From positions 310,001 through 374,000 of the forward strand of contig CAZMTK010000001.1 in NCBI GenBank assembly GCA_964569245.1: a stretch of 64,000 bases of DNA. The letters are read 5' to 3'. The DNA is from JAAYTY01 sp964569245. Its GTDB lineage: Bacteria; Fermentibacterota; Fermentibacteria; Fermentibacterales; Fermentibacteraceae. Below the pieces are notes generated by a model. The model was given only the letters and a program-made list of their open reading frames with translations, was not told the DNA's origin and searched no databases. The position numbers and the translations under genes were made by a program. Below are positions 32,668 to 41,845 of the stretch, one piece after another. Every line of letters starts with the position of its first letter. Position 1 is the first letter of the stretch.

Positions 32668-35637
32668 TCACCCGCCCAGCCGCGCGACCCATGCGGTGCC
32701 GCCGGAGCCGGAGCCGGGCCTAGGGATCGCCCTGACGTAGCTCTCCGGGTTCGCCAGGAGGGCTTCAGCCGCGTACTCCAGATCGGGCTCCGAAGCCAGA
32801 GCGACGAAGCACATGGCAGGCTCATCGAGCCTTGCGCACTGCCAGGCCAGCACAGGCGCCTGGACCCTGCTCCTCTCGAGGACGAACCAGGCGGCCCGCC
32901 GCACGGCCCTGTCGGGATCCTCGAGCACCCTTTCAGCGAAGCCCTCGACCAGACGGGCCTGCGCGGGATCCTCGATCATTCCCGCAGCGGCGGAGCAGGG
33001 GGCTATCGCCGCCATCACCCTGCCTTCGGAGAGCTTCTCTATGGCGATTCCGAGGAGACTCCGGGCGTTTCGCTCGTCGGGATGGTCCGCCATGGACAGG
33101 AGCGTCGCGACAGCCGCCGCGGAGAGGTCGAGGCGGCCGTCCATCGAGGCCGAGTCCATGTAGGAGAGCATCTCCTCCTCGGCTCTGGCGAGGGCAGGGT
33201 CGTCAGGCGAGGCCGCCCTCCACTCCTCGATGCTGTTCCAGGCCTCGATGTCGTTGCCGAAGCCCAGTGCGACTTCGATGTGCATCCAGCGGGAACCGGG
33301 TGTCCCGGGCCCCGCGGAATCGACGAACTCGTAGAACTGAGCCTCCCTGTCGAAATCGCCGGCTAGCTGTGTAAGCAGGCTGCCGGTCTGTGCGAGGCGC
33401 GGATTGCGAAGGCGCGCGGACGCGTCGGTCAGAATCTGGGCGGCCTCGTAGAGCACTTCCGCTGCTGCGGACTGTCCGTACAGCCCGTCGGCCAGCCTCG
33501 CCTCTATCAGGCTCTGGGACGGCAGTATCTGCACCCATTCCTCCGGAACGGCGTCGAACAGCTCCCGGCTGCGCTCGAGCGCCTCCCGCGCCAGGTCGGC
33601 CTCGCCGTGCAGAAGGTGGTGATAGGCCAGCCTGTGGTATCCGGACACGTAGTTCCGCATCAGCTGAATGGCCTGGTCGTCCTTGTAGATGGAGGGGTCG
33701 TCCAGGCCTGTGAACCTGTAGGAATCGAACAGCTCCCATCCGCGCCGGGGGTTCACCCCCCATGAGGAGGGCCTGTCTGTCACGCGGAAAGCGATTCCCT
33801 CCATCTCGAGGTAAGGGTCGAGATAGACCCTGCTGTCGGCAGCCACGGTACCAGCGAGATAGATGTCTCTTCCATGGACCTGTCTTCTCGAGAGCATCCC
33901 GAAGAGCACGAGATCCTGCATCCCGAGGGATCCCTGCATCCCCCTGCCCTCCCAGGGAATGGCGATGTCGGGGCCCTCCCCCTTCTGAGCCCAGGGCCAC
34001 GCCTGGTCGAAGATCGATCTGAGTAGGAGGTCGTCCCCCCGGGAGAGGAGGGGGTAGCCGGACTCGGTGACGTGGAAGAAGTGCGGTCCCCAGATGAAGA
34101 CGGGTCTGAGGGAGTCCACCAGCCCGGCCTCCCCGAACGGGAGCAGGCCCGGATCCCTGTCCAGCAGCTGCTCGACGTACCAGTCGGTGTTCATGAGGCT
34201 GAGATTGCTCACTATCACGTCGCGCCTGACTCCGAGGACGCTCTGCGCGAACCAGAGGGGGAACGTGTCGTTGTCGCCGTTCGTGATGAGGACCGCCCCC
34301 TCGCTGCAGGACTCCAGCAGGTTGACTCCGTAGTCGTGGGCGACCATGTCGCGCGACCTGTCGCACTCGTGGTAGTTGGCTCCGAGGCTGAGGAGGGGCA
34401 GGGCGAGGAGCCCCCACACGACGAAGCGCTTCCTTGTGAGCCAGGAGACCGCCGACGCGGCGCCGATGGCTGCGAAGACGGCGAAGAACGAGAAGGAGTC
34501 CGCGTAGAAGTAGTCCCTGTCGCGGACTTCGCCCGAGGGGCTGGCTATCGGGCCCGTCTTGAAATTCAGGTAGATGACGAAGAAAAGGCTGGCCATCAGG
34601 AAGATGGTCGCCGTCAGGAGGAAGACCCGCCTGTTCCTCGACCACACAACGAAGGCGCCCCATACCGCGGCGGCGGTGACGAGGACCCGCACGGCGAAGT
34701 GAAGGCCTCCGCCGGCGTCTCCGAACCGGGCCTCCCAGGCGCCCGGCCTGCCGGTCTGCCAGGACAGGTACCGCGCGTACATGGCGAGCTGCTCGATGAA
34801 GGGGCCTTTCCTCTCGAGGATCGACATCCGGCCGTACTGAGCCCTGGAGAGAGCGTCCCGGAAGGCGGTCCACTCGGAGGGATCGGTCTCGTTGATCTCC
34901 GGCCTCTGCACGGCGCGCAGCGGCATGTAGAGGTGTACGCTGAAGGCGAGGACTGTCAGACCCAGCGCGGTCGCGACGAACCTCCCGCTCGCCCAGAGAC
35001 GGGTCTTCCCGCGGATGGCCCTCAGAGCATAGTAGACTGCGATGCCGGGCACAACGATCAGAGCCGCGAGATGCACGGCCACCGCCAGCATGAGGAGGTA
35101 CAGGACGAGCATTATCAGGCGGTCGCCGGGCTTTCCCGCGAGATTCCTCTCGATCCACAGGTCGAACACCCAGAGGGTCAGCACGGCGAACAGCTGGGAG
35201 ACGGCGTAGGTCTCCGCCGCGTTGTTGTTCTGCCATATCGTGAAGCTGAAGGCGGACAGGAGCGCGGCAGTGGCCGAGATCGGCCTGTAGAGCCACGGAT
35301 CGTAGCCCATCCGGCGACACCAGCGCTGTACCAGCCTTGCGAGGAGGAAGACCGAGGCCGACCCGGAGATCACGCACATCAGGTTAACCCTCTGGGCCAC
35401 CGAGGGTATGAAGGAGAGCAAGACGGTGAAGAAGCGGCCCAGAAGAACGAACAGCGGCACGCATGGAGGGTGCGGAATGCCGGCTATCCAGGCGCTCGCG
35501 ATGTACTCGCCGCTGTCCCAGAAGCTGACTGTGCAGGCCATCGTGGCGAGATACACCGCGAACGCGGCCGCTGCGGCGGCTCCGGCCGTGAGCCTGTCCA
35601 GCCGGAGCGTCTTCGAGCTCGAGTTGTCCTGGTTCAA
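32668..35637 (-). CDS. DUF2723 polytopic membrane protein (GT-C-like) with C-terminal repeats
   Basis: 989-aa protein with about 12 N-terminal helices and a ~550-residue soluble part. The family motif FWDSGEYIASAWIAGIPHPPCVPLF after the first helix corresponds to the FWDCGEF..GVGHPPG motif of DUF2723, whose Asp-Glu pair matches GT-C mannosyltransferase-like active sites. The C-terminal half holds helical-repeat segments. The TTG start overlaps the xerC stop (TTGA) and has GGGGCAGGA upstream. Its place between xerC and hslV interrupts a classic synteny block. Confidence 0.8.
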   Translation of the reverse strand: MNQDNSSSKTLRLDRLTAGAAAAAAFAVYLATMACTVSFWDSGEYIASAWIAGIPHPPCVPLFVLLGRFFTVLLSFIPSVAQRVNLMCVISGSASVFLLARLVQRWCRRMGYDPWLYRPISATAALLSAFSFTIWQNNNAAETYAVSQLFAVLTLWVFDLWIERNLAGKPGDRLIMLVLYLLMLAVAVHLAALIVVPGIAVYYALRAIRGKTRLWASGRFVATALGLTVLAFSVHLYMPLRAVQRPEINETDPSEWTAFRDALSRAQYGRMSILERKGPFIEQLAMYARYLSWQTGRPGAWEARFGDAGGGLHFAVRVLVTAAAVWGAFVVWSRNRRVFLLTATIFLMASLFFVIYLNFKTGPIASPSGEVRDRDYFYADSFSFFAVFAAIGAASAVSWLTRKRFVVWGLLALPLLSLGANYHECDRSRDMVAHDYGVNLLESCSEGAVLITNGDNDTFPLWFAQSVLGVRRDVIVSNLSLMNTDWYVEQLLDRDPGLLPFGEAGLVDSLRPVFIWGPHFFHVTESGYPLLSRGDDLLLRSIFDQAWPWAQKGEGPDIAIPWEGRGMQGSLGMQDLVLFGMLSRRQVHGRDIYLAGTVAADSRVYLDPYLEMEGIAFRVTDRPSSWGVNPRRGWELFDSYRFTGLDDPSIYKDDQAIQLMRNYVSGYHRLAYHHLLHGEADLAREALERSRELFDAVPEEWVQILPSQSLIEARLADGLYGQSAAAEVLYEAAQILTDASARLRNPRLAQTGSLLTQLAGDFDREAQFYEFVDSAGPGTPGSRWMHIEVALGFGNDIEAWNSIEEWRAASPDDPALARAEEEMLSYMDSASMDGRLDLSAAAVATLLSMADHPDERNARSLLGIAIEKLSEGRVMAAIAPCSAAAGMIEDPAQARLVEGFAERVLEDPDRAVRRAAWFVLERSRVQAPVLAWQCARLDEPAMCFVALASEPDLEYAAEALLANPESYVRAIPRPGSGSGGTAWVARLGG

Positions 35638-36542
35638 TCCTGCCCCCTGGGATGTGCCTTGCGATAGGCCGCCTTCAGCCGCTCGCTGGTAAGATGAGTG
35701 TAGATCTGCGTAGTAGAAAGGCTGCTGTGGCCGAGCATCTCCTGAACCGCCCTGAGATCCGCTCCCCTGTCGAGCAGATGGGTGGCGAAGCTGTGTCTGA
35801 ACGTGTGCGGAGTAGCCCCGGTGGCCCGCGCAGCCTTTCTTACGCCGGCGTCAACGATCCTCCTGATGTCCCTGGGGTCGAGCCGGCGGCCCCTCACGCT
35901 GAGAAAGAGCCAGGGGCCCGGTTCGAGGCCGGACGCCAGCTCGTGCCGCCTTTCCACCCAGTTCCTGAGAGAAGCGAGCGCCTGCCCCGCGACAGGCACC
36001 ACTCTGTCCCTGCCGCCCTTTCCCGCGACCACCCTGAGGATCCCCCTGTCCAGGTCGATGTCGCAGAGCTTCGCCGAGGAGGCCTCCGACGCTCGTATGC
36101 CCGCCCCGTAGAGCAGTTCCACCACCGCCCTGTTTCGCGTTCCGATGATCGTGGACGTGTCGTAGCTCTCGAGGACCATCAGCACCTCCTGTACCCCAAG
36201 GAAGCCCGGAAGTTTCCTCGAGACTCTGGGCATCGTCAGGAGCTTCGCCCTGTTCCCCTCCGCCCTTCCGGTCTCTACGAGCCAGTTGCAGAAAGCCCTC
36301 AGAGACGACACTTCGCGGGCCACAGACCTGGGGCAGAGCCCCCTGCCCACCTCGCTGCGGAGGAACGAGCGCATGGAGTCGAGGTCGGGCCCCCGGGCCA
36401 GACCGCCCGGGCGGTGCAGGGAGAATCTCGCCAGATCGGAGCGATACGCCGCCACTGATGCGGATGCCAGGCCGCGCCTGCCCGCCATCTCCTCGCAGAA
36501 CAGCTTCAGGATTTCGAGATCGTCTTCCTGCACCTCGGGCAT
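35634..36542 (-). CDS. xerC: Tyrosine recombinase XerC
   Basis: Site-specific recombinase that resolves chromosome dimers at dif, 302 aa. The complete catalytic set is visible: R150 (GAGIRASE), K175 (GKGGRDR), H246 and R249 (HTFRH), H272 (LGHSS) and Y281 (IYTHL). The N-terminal SAM-like DNA-binding domain spans ~1-100. The ATG at 36542 has GGGGCGGAG 6-7 nt upstream and overlaps the 3' end of topA by 37 nt. A prophage integrase is unlikely given its position between topA and hslV. Confidence 0.9.
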   Translation of the reverse strand: MPEVQEDDLEILKLFCEEMAGRRGLASASVAAYRSDLARFSLHRPGGLARGPDLDSMRSFLRSEVGRGLCPRSVAREVSSLRAFCNWLVETGRAEGNRAKLLTMPRVSRKLPGFLGVQEVLMVLESYDTSTIIGTRNRAVVELLYGAGIRASEASSAKLCDIDLDRGILRVVAGKGGRDRVVPVAGQALASLRNWVERRHELASGLEPGPWLFLSVRGRRLDPRDIRRIVDAGVRKAARATGATPHTFRHSFATHLLDRGADLRAVQEMLGHSSLSTTQIYTHLTSERLKAAYRKAHPRGQD

Positions 36543-38701
36543 CTGACTCCGCCCCTGTACTCCTCCGTGACCGGGAAACCGCACCTCTCGCAGACACTGG
36601 CGATCGGCCTGTTCCACATGGCGAAGTCGCATGCAGGGTATCTGTTGCACGAGAAGAACACCCTGCCCTTCCTGCTACGCTTCTGCACCAGCTCCCCCCC
36701 GCATCCCTCGACCGGGCAGTGCACTCCGGTGGGCACAGGCTCTGTGTGACCGCACTCCGGAGCCTTTTCGCAGGCCAGGTAGCTGCCGAACCTCCCATCG
36801 CGGAGCATGAGCCTCCCGCCGCACTCGGGGCAGCGGCGGTCGCCCTCGAACACCTTCTCCTCCTCCGGCCTGGCATACCTGCAGGCGGGCCAGGCCGAAC
36901 AGGAGATGAAGCGGCCGAATCTGCCGACTCTCAGCTTCAGGGGGGCACCGCATCTGGGGCACTTCTCGCCCGTGTCCTTCGCCAGCTCGGACCGGATTCG
37001 CTCGAGTCCCGCGACGGCCTGCTTCATGGAGGTCTCCAGCGGCAGGCTGAGGCGCTCCAGCGCCTCGGCATAGCCTGTCCGTCCGGCAGCCACCGAGTCG
37101 AGCAGCTCCTCCATCTCTGCGGTGAAGCCGGTGTCGAAGATGTGCGGGAACAGCCTCACCAGGAGTCGCACGGACTCCGTGCCCAGCTCGGTGGGGCGCA
37201 GCTTCCTGCGGTCGAGGTTCACGTACCCCCTCTCCTTGAGGGTGTCGATGATTCTCACGTAGGTCGAGGGCCTTCCTATGCCGAGCTTCTTCATCTCGGC
37301 CACGAGCCCTGCCTCGGAGAACCTGGAGGGGGGCCGAGTGTGCTTCTGCTCGGCCTTCAGGTCGGACAGGACGGCGGGACCCTCGCAGACCGCCCCTGGC
37401 AGAGGCTTGCCATCGGAGGCCTGGGAGGGGTCGATCGCGGTGTATCCTTCGAACAAGACCCTCTCGCCCGACGCGGAGAACTCGATGCCTCCTCCATCGA
37501 AGAGGACCTTCGTCCGCTCCAGTCTCGAATCCGCCGCCTGCGAGGCTGCGAAGCGACGCCAGACGAGCGAGTAGAGCTTCAGATGCGGCTCGGGTATGCT
37601 CCCTGCCAGCGACTCCGGGGTTCTCCTGACGTCGGTCGGCCTGATCGCCTCGTGCGCGTCCTGCGACCCTCCCGAGCTCCTGTATCGCCTCGGGCCCGGC
37701 GGCAGCATGTCGCCTCCCCAGCGCTCCCCGATGAACTCCCTGCACTTCTCGACAGCCTCCGGCTCGACCCTGACGGAATCGGTCCTCATGTAGGTGATGA
37801 GCCCGGTGTGCCCCTGCCCCTCCACGTCCATGCCCTCGTAGAGATCCTGGGCGATGCTCATGGTCCGCGAGGGCGACATGGAGAGCTGGGTCGAGGCGGC
37901 CTGCTGAAGGGTGCTCGTGATGAACGGAGGGCCCGGCCTTCCTGCCGTCTCGACGGTTTCCACTCGGGCGACCTTCCAGTCGGCCGACCTTATCCTGGGC
38001 AGCAGCGCATCCACCTCCGCCGCAGAGCGGGGCGCGTTCCTCTCGCCGTCGGCCCTGCGGCCGTCCACCCTGAGGAGACCGGCCTCCAGCGCGACGCCGC
38101 AGACTGTGAACAGCGCGGTTACGTCCCAGTATTCCACGGGGACGAAGGCGCTGATCTCGTCCTCCCGCTCCTGGATGAGGCGGAGGGCGACTGTCTGAAC
38201 GCGCCCGGCGCTGAGCCCCCGCCCCAGAACTCTGCAGAGCCATGGGCTCACCTTGTAGCCCACCAGCCTGTCCATGGCCCTGCGGGCCTGCTGAGCGTCG
38301 ACCAGATCCCTGTCTATGGACGAAGGCCGGGCCAGGGCCGAGAGCACTGCCTCCCGGGTCACGGCGTTGAATCTCAGGCGCCTGAAGACGGTGTCCTCGC
38401 GGCGCAGCAGCTCGGAGAGGTGCCAGCATATCGCCTCGCCCTCCCTGTCCGGGTCCGCCGCGAGGTAGATGGTCTTGAAGCCGGAGGCGGCCTTCCTGAG
38501 CTGCTCGACGACCCTGCGCTTCTCCGGCAGGATGGTGTAGGTGAGCTGGAAGCCCTCCTTCTCCCTTATCCCGAGGCGCTGCCTCGGGAGATCCCTGACA
38601 TGGCCCATCGAGGCGACGATCTCGAACTCGCTTCCCAGATACGACCTCAGGCTCTTCGCCTTCGCGGGCGACTCGATGACCACTAGCTTGGACTTTGCCA
38701 T
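36506..38701 (-). CDS. topA: DNA topoisomerase I
   Basis: Type IA topoisomerase relaxing negative supercoils, 731 aa. The Toprim domain (VVIESPAKAKSL, AADPDREGEA) occupies ~1-150, and the catalytic tyrosine is Y304 in GLITYMRTDS. Four C-terminal zinc-ribbon-like modules follow from ~580 (CPRCG..CSAWPAC, CPECG..CEKAPEC, CPVEGCGG..CNRYPAC, CERCG..CPRC). The order topA-xerC-hslV-hslU is typical of Gram-positive and other bacterial chromosomes. Confidence 0.95.
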   Translation of the reverse strand: MAKSKLVVIESPAKAKSLRSYLGSEFEIVASMGHVRDLPRQRLGIREKEGFQLTYTILPEKRRVVEQLRKAASGFKTIYLAADPDREGEAICWHLSELLRREDTVFRRLRFNAVTREAVLSALARPSSIDRDLVDAQQARRAMDRLVGYKVSPWLCRVLGRGLSAGRVQTVALRLIQEREDEISAFVPVEYWDVTALFTVCGVALEAGLLRVDGRRADGERNAPRSAAEVDALLPRIRSADWKVARVETVETAGRPGPPFITSTLQQAASTQLSMSPSRTMSIAQDLYEGMDVEGQGHTGLITYMRTDSVRVEPEAVEKCREFIGERWGGDMLPPGPRRYRSSGGSQDAHEAIRPTDVRRTPESLAGSIPEPHLKLYSLVWRRFAASQAADSRLERTKVLFDGGGIEFSASGERVLFEGYTAIDPSQASDGKPLPGAVCEGPAVLSDLKAEQKHTRPPSRFSEAGLVAEMKKLGIGRPSTYVRIIDTLKERGYVNLDRRKLRPTELGTESVRLLVRLFPHIFDTGFTAEMEELLDSVAAGRTGYAEALERLSLPLETSMKQAVAGLERIRSELAKDTGEKCPRCGAPLKLRVGRFGRFISCSAWPACRYARPEEEKVFEGDRRCPECGGRLMLRDGRFGSYLACEKAPECGHTEPVPTGVHCPVEGCGGELVQKRSRKGRVFFSCNRYPACDFAMWNRPIASVCERCGFPVTEEYRGGVRCPRCRKTISKS

Positions 38702-38744
38702 GCGGCGGCGCCTCGCTTTCGGGGTGATCTGCGGCTGCGGGGCG

Positions 38745-40160
38745 TCAGTCCCCGAACCTCGCCATCCAGGACTGCGCCGGACCTGACAGGAAGGCCCAGA
38801 CCTGGTCGCTGGTCGAGCTGGCGCATTCCTGGAAATCCACCGGACCGACGCAGCTGGCCAGCCGGTCGAAGCGCTCGTTCGTGAAGGACACCGTCCGAAC
38901 CGGATGATACCGGCTCTCCGCGTAGTAGAAAACCAGCTCCGACACGGGGCTCGGCCCGAGCCATGCGCCGAGCTTTCTGAGCAGGTCGTAGCGCTTCGTG
39001 TCCTCCTCGGGATGCAGGATGGACACAGCCATCACGACGGCTCCTCCGTCAGCGACCCGGAAGAGCGCGAACCTGTCGATCTGGATCGGCACGGAGGCTG
39101 CTATGCTCGACAGCCCGGGAAGGAGGAGGCTCATCTCCTGCGCCATGAGCTCGGCTCCTTCGGGAGCGGGGCCGCGTTCGACGCTGGAAGGCTGAGCGGA
39201 CATCGCGGGATCCACGCCTTCCGGGAGCGGGAGAAGCTCGTAGGTTCCTTCCTGCGCCACGGCTGTGGTGTCGGGACGCTGGAGGGTGTCGGCCGGGAGG
39301 GAATCGTCCGGCAGACTGTCGGGCGGCTGGACCGCCGCCGTATCAGCATGGACGCTTCCGTCGGAATCGGGCGCCCCGCCGAAGAGCCCGAGAGGATCCA
39401 GGAAGTAGAAGCCCGCAAGTACTATCAGCACCGCCCCGGCGATCGCGGCCGGCAGGATCCACGGCCTGGAGGACTTCACAGGTCCCGCGGGATGCTCGAA
39501 CGGGACTTCCTGCCCGGCTCTCGACTGCGGAGACCGGACGTGCGTCGAGAGGGGCACGGATACGACCTTGCCGTCAGCGGAGCACTTCTGGCAGACATGG
39601 GCGATCCTGTCGAAGCATTCCCTGCAGGTCAGCTCGGCGCAGGACCGGCATGGGGCGAGCTTCTCTCCGGATGTGGGTGTCCGGCCGCAGACGTGGCAGC
39701 GCTCGACCGAGAGCATCTCCTCGCTGGCGGAGGTCACTCCGACATCCTCCTGCCCGTCTGCGGAAGGCTTGTCGTCGATTATCTCGAGATCCGGCTCGGG
39801 CTCGTCGTGCTTCTCGCGCACCATCGCAGGCTTCTGCTGCGAGACGGGCCTGTGCTCCGGCTCCGGGTGGGACTCTCTCGCCGACTTGTCTGCGGCGGCC
39901 GTGTCGAGACTGTCGTCGGCAGTCACGGAGTCCATCCTCGGGAGTAGGTCTATGAACGGATAGAGCCTGTTCTGGATCACCCTCGCCTGTCCCATGGCGA
40001 CGGCTTCCATGAGGACGGTGGGCGAGCTGTCCACGGCCTTCCTGGCTTCCTCGCGGGACATCCTGAGCTCCGAGACCAGTAGCTCGAGGACCCTCTGCCG
40101 CTCCTCCTCCCTGCCGAGCCTGACGAGCAAGAGATCGACTAGAGCCTCGGAGAGATCCAT
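38745..40160 (-). CDS. Zinc-ribbon membrane protein downstream of MglA-type GTPase
   Basis: 471-aa protein of unknown function. Residues ~1-80 form a helical domain whose LRMSREEARKAVDSSPTVLMEAV segment weakly resembles the L7/L12 C-terminal fold. Residues ~155-195 hold a zinc-binding cluster (CHVCGRTPTSG, CRSCAELTCRECF, CQKCS). One transmembrane helix follows (~230-250), then a Pro/Asp/Ser-rich linker and a C-terminal domain of ~150 residues, probably periplasmic. Its ATG overlaps the MglA stop (TGATG), so the two may act together, perhaps as effector or membrane anchor. Confidence 0.65.
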   Translation of the reverse strand: MDLSEALVDLLLVRLGREEERQRVLELLVSELRMSREEARKAVDSSPTVLMEAVAMGQARVIQNRLYPFIDLLPRMDSVTADDSLDTAAADKSARESHPEPEHRPVSQQKPAMVREKHDEPEPDLEIIDDKPSADGQEDVGVTSASEEMLSVERCHVCGRTPTSGEKLAPCRSCAELTCRECFDRIAHVCQKCSADGKVVSVPLSTHVRSPQSRAGQEVPFEHPAGPVKSSRPWILPAAIAGAVLIVLAGFYFLDPLGLFGGAPDSDGSVHADTAAVQPPDSLPDDSLPADTLQRPDTTAVAQEGTYELLPLPEGVDPAMSAQPSSVERGPAPEGAELMAQEMSLLLPGLSSIAASVPIQIDRFALFRVADGGAVVMAVSILHPEEDTKRYDLLRKLGAWLGPSPVSELVFYYAESRYHPVRTVSFTNERFDRLASCVGPVDFQECASSTSDQVWAFLSGPAQSWMARFGD

Positions 40161-40762
40161 CAGGCAATCCCTCCCGCAGCTTCGAACTGCTTGTAGAGCC
40201 GCGCAATGACCATCCGGCTTACCTTTCTCAGGGTCTCGAACACGCCGATGCCCTTCGAGGCTACGGCTTCGAGGATCGGGACCCTAGTGAGTCCGAGCGT
40301 CTCGGCTATCTCTTCAACGGGAGCGACATCGGGCAGGTCGCGCTTGTTGCACTGGAGCACGAGGCTCACCCCCCGCCGCTTCTGGGTCTTCAGGTTGTCC
40401 CTCAGGTCCCTGAGGCTGGTGATGTTGGCCTCCATCCTGTCGCGCTGCGAGTCGGCCACGAACACGATCCCGTCAACTCCCTGGAGGATCAGCCTCCTGC
40501 TGTCGGAGTACATGGCCTGGCCGGGCACGCTGTACAGGTGGAGCCTGATCTTGAATCCATGGATCTCGCCGGTGTCGAGCGGGAGGAAGTCGAAGAAGAG
40601 CGTCCTCTCGTTGCCGGCCGCGAGCGAGATGAGCTTTCCGCGCCCCTCGGCAGGGACCTCTCCGTGGATGTGCTTCACGTTAGTCGTCTTGCCCGAGAGC
40701 CCGGGGCCGCAGTACACGATCTTGCAGTCGATCTCCCGGGCGCTGTAGCTTACCGTCGCCAT
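40160..40762 (-). CDS. MglA-family small Ras-like GTPase (second copy)
   Basis: 200-aa MglA-type GTPase with P-loop GPGLSGKTTNV, switch region RTLFFDFLP, YSVPGQAMYS and NKRDLP. It differs from the copy near 30.5 kb mainly in the N- and C-terminal helices. It is bracketed by tatA upstream and a zinc-ribbon membrane protein downstream, all in TGATG overlaps. MglA proteins usually pair with an MglB GAP, and none is visible here. Confidence 0.9.
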   Translation of the reverse strand: MATVSYSAREIDCKIVYCGPGLSGKTTNVKHIHGEVPAEGRGKLISLAAGNERTLFFDFLPLDTGEIHGFKIRLHLYSVPGQAMYSDSRRLILQGVDGIVFVADSQRDRMEANITSLRDLRDNLKTQKRRGVSLVLQCNKRDLPDVAPVEEIAETLGLTRVPILEAVASKGIGVFETLRKVSRMVIARLYKQFEAAGGIA

Positions 40763-40950
40763 CAGCCCCGGTTCCCCTGGTCGTCACCCGGGCTTCCGGG
40801 GCCGTCCCCCGAGGAGTCGCGGAGCCCCTTCTTGAACTCCCTGAGCGCCTGGCCGATGGAGCGGGCGATCTCAGGGATTCTCTTCGCCCCGAAGAGAAGG
40901 AGCAGGGCTATGACGATCAGAACAATCTCGAGAGGACCTGGACGAAACAT
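40762..40950 (-). CDS. tatA: Twin-arginine translocase subunit TatA/E
   Basis: 62-aa protein with the TatA layout: a short N-terminal transmembrane helix (residues ~5-21), FGAKRIPEIARSIGQALREFKKGL as the hinge and amphipathic helix, and a charged Gly/Asp tail. A GGAAGGG ribosome site precedes the ATG. No tatC lies nearby. Confidence 0.92.
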   Translation of the reverse strand: MFRPGPLEIVLIVIALLLLFGAKRIPEIARSIGQALREFKKGLRDSSGDGPGSPGDDQGNRG

Positions 40951-40980
40951 CGCTAGAGCCCTTCCGGGGCGCGTCCCCTT

Positions 40981-41253
40981 CTAGAACCACCTGTACAGAA
41001 CGCCTACCAGGATCAGCCCCACGAAGCTCATCAGGTTCACCCTGAGGCCGATCTCCTCCACAGCCAGCCGGATGATCACGAGGTCGATCCTCAGAGGGCC
41101 CGCCCCGAGGTCGAGGCTCCCCGCGAAGAAGGTCTTCAGCGCTGAAGCAGTGTCGGGAAGCAGCACCGCTATGCCTTCGCCGAGCGCTGTCCCGACGATC
41201 ATGCCCATCAGCGACATGGCGACCCAGAATCCCGGCGGCCTGTCGTGAAGCAC
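40981..41253 (-). CDS. Small membrane protein, DUF4321-like
   Basis: About 90 aa with two hydrophobic helices around FWVAMSLMGMIVGTALGEGIAVLLP and LVGLILVGVLYRWF, a pattern like DUF4321 proteins. The GTG at 41253 is chosen because GGAGGAG lies 2-3 nt upstream. A longer TTG-started frame would overlap the Gx transporter gene. Function unknown. Confidence 0.6.
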   Translation of the reverse strand: MLHDRPPGFWVAMSLMGMIVGTALGEGIAVLLPDTASALKTFFAGSLDLGAGPLRIDLVIIRLAVEEIGLRVNLMSFVGLILVGVLYRWF

Positions 41254-41278
41254 TTCTCCTCCGTAACAAGGATGGAAT

Positions 41279-41845
41279 CTATCCAGCCTCGAATCCTCCA
41301 ACAAGCCCGTCTCCGCCGGAGCGGCGCCCGGCTAGCCCGGCGAGCGCGGCGGCCGCGACGCCGGTGACGATTCCCGCCGCCGCCGCCCAAACGGCCAGGA
41401 CCGGCACAAGTGCGGCGACCGGGAGTCCGGGAATCAGGACTCCAGCCACCGCGAGCTGCGCAGCCATGCTTGCCGAACTGCCCAGGACCGACAACCCCGT
41501 GACCGACAGGAATCCGGGCACCAGGGGGCGCGCAGCCCCCATGGCGACAGCCGACGAAGCCGCCCCCGCCAGCGAGAGGATGAACGAGGGAGTCGCAATG
41601 GAACCGGTCGCCAGAGCCACGGCGGCAGACCTCAGCAGGTTCACCCTCAGACCGTCGAACATGCCTCCTGAGAGAACTGCAAGAACGGTCACGGCGTTCG
41701 CCAGCCCAGGCTTGATGAAGGGCATGGGGCGGGGGAGGAAGCTCTCGAGGACTCCCGTCACGGTCGCAGCCAGGGCAAGGGACAGGATGCGACCGCTGCT
41801 GCCGCCCGAGGCCCGCGCGCCGGTCCTAGCCGCCGGCTGCATCTT
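41279..41845 (-). CDS. Gx transporter family / heptaprenyl diphosphate synthase component I-like membrane protein
   Basis: 188-aa integral membrane protein with about five Ala/Val-rich helices. The FLPRPMPFIKPGLANAVTVLAVL segment and a later LRVNLLRSAAVALATGS match the Gx (HepT) family, proposed to act in isoprenoid or substrate uptake. The ATG at 41845 has GGAGG upstream and lies within the 3' end of the preceding glycosyltransferase (20-nt overlap). Substrate unknown. Confidence 0.75.
   Translation of the reverse strand, partial: KMQPAARTGARASGGSSGRILSLALAATVTGVLESFLPRPMPFIKPGLANAVTVLAVLSGGMFDGLRVNLLRSAAVALATGSIATPSFILSLAGAASSAVAMGAARPLVPGFLSVTGLSVLGSSASMAAQLAVAGVLIPGLPVAALVPVLAVWAAAAGIVTGVAAAALAGLAGRRSGGDGLVGGFEAG

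Noticed and set aside
35634..36542. Phage or mobile-element integrase
   Set aside because: Position between topA and hslV and lack of phage genes or attachment repeats fit chromosomal XerC.
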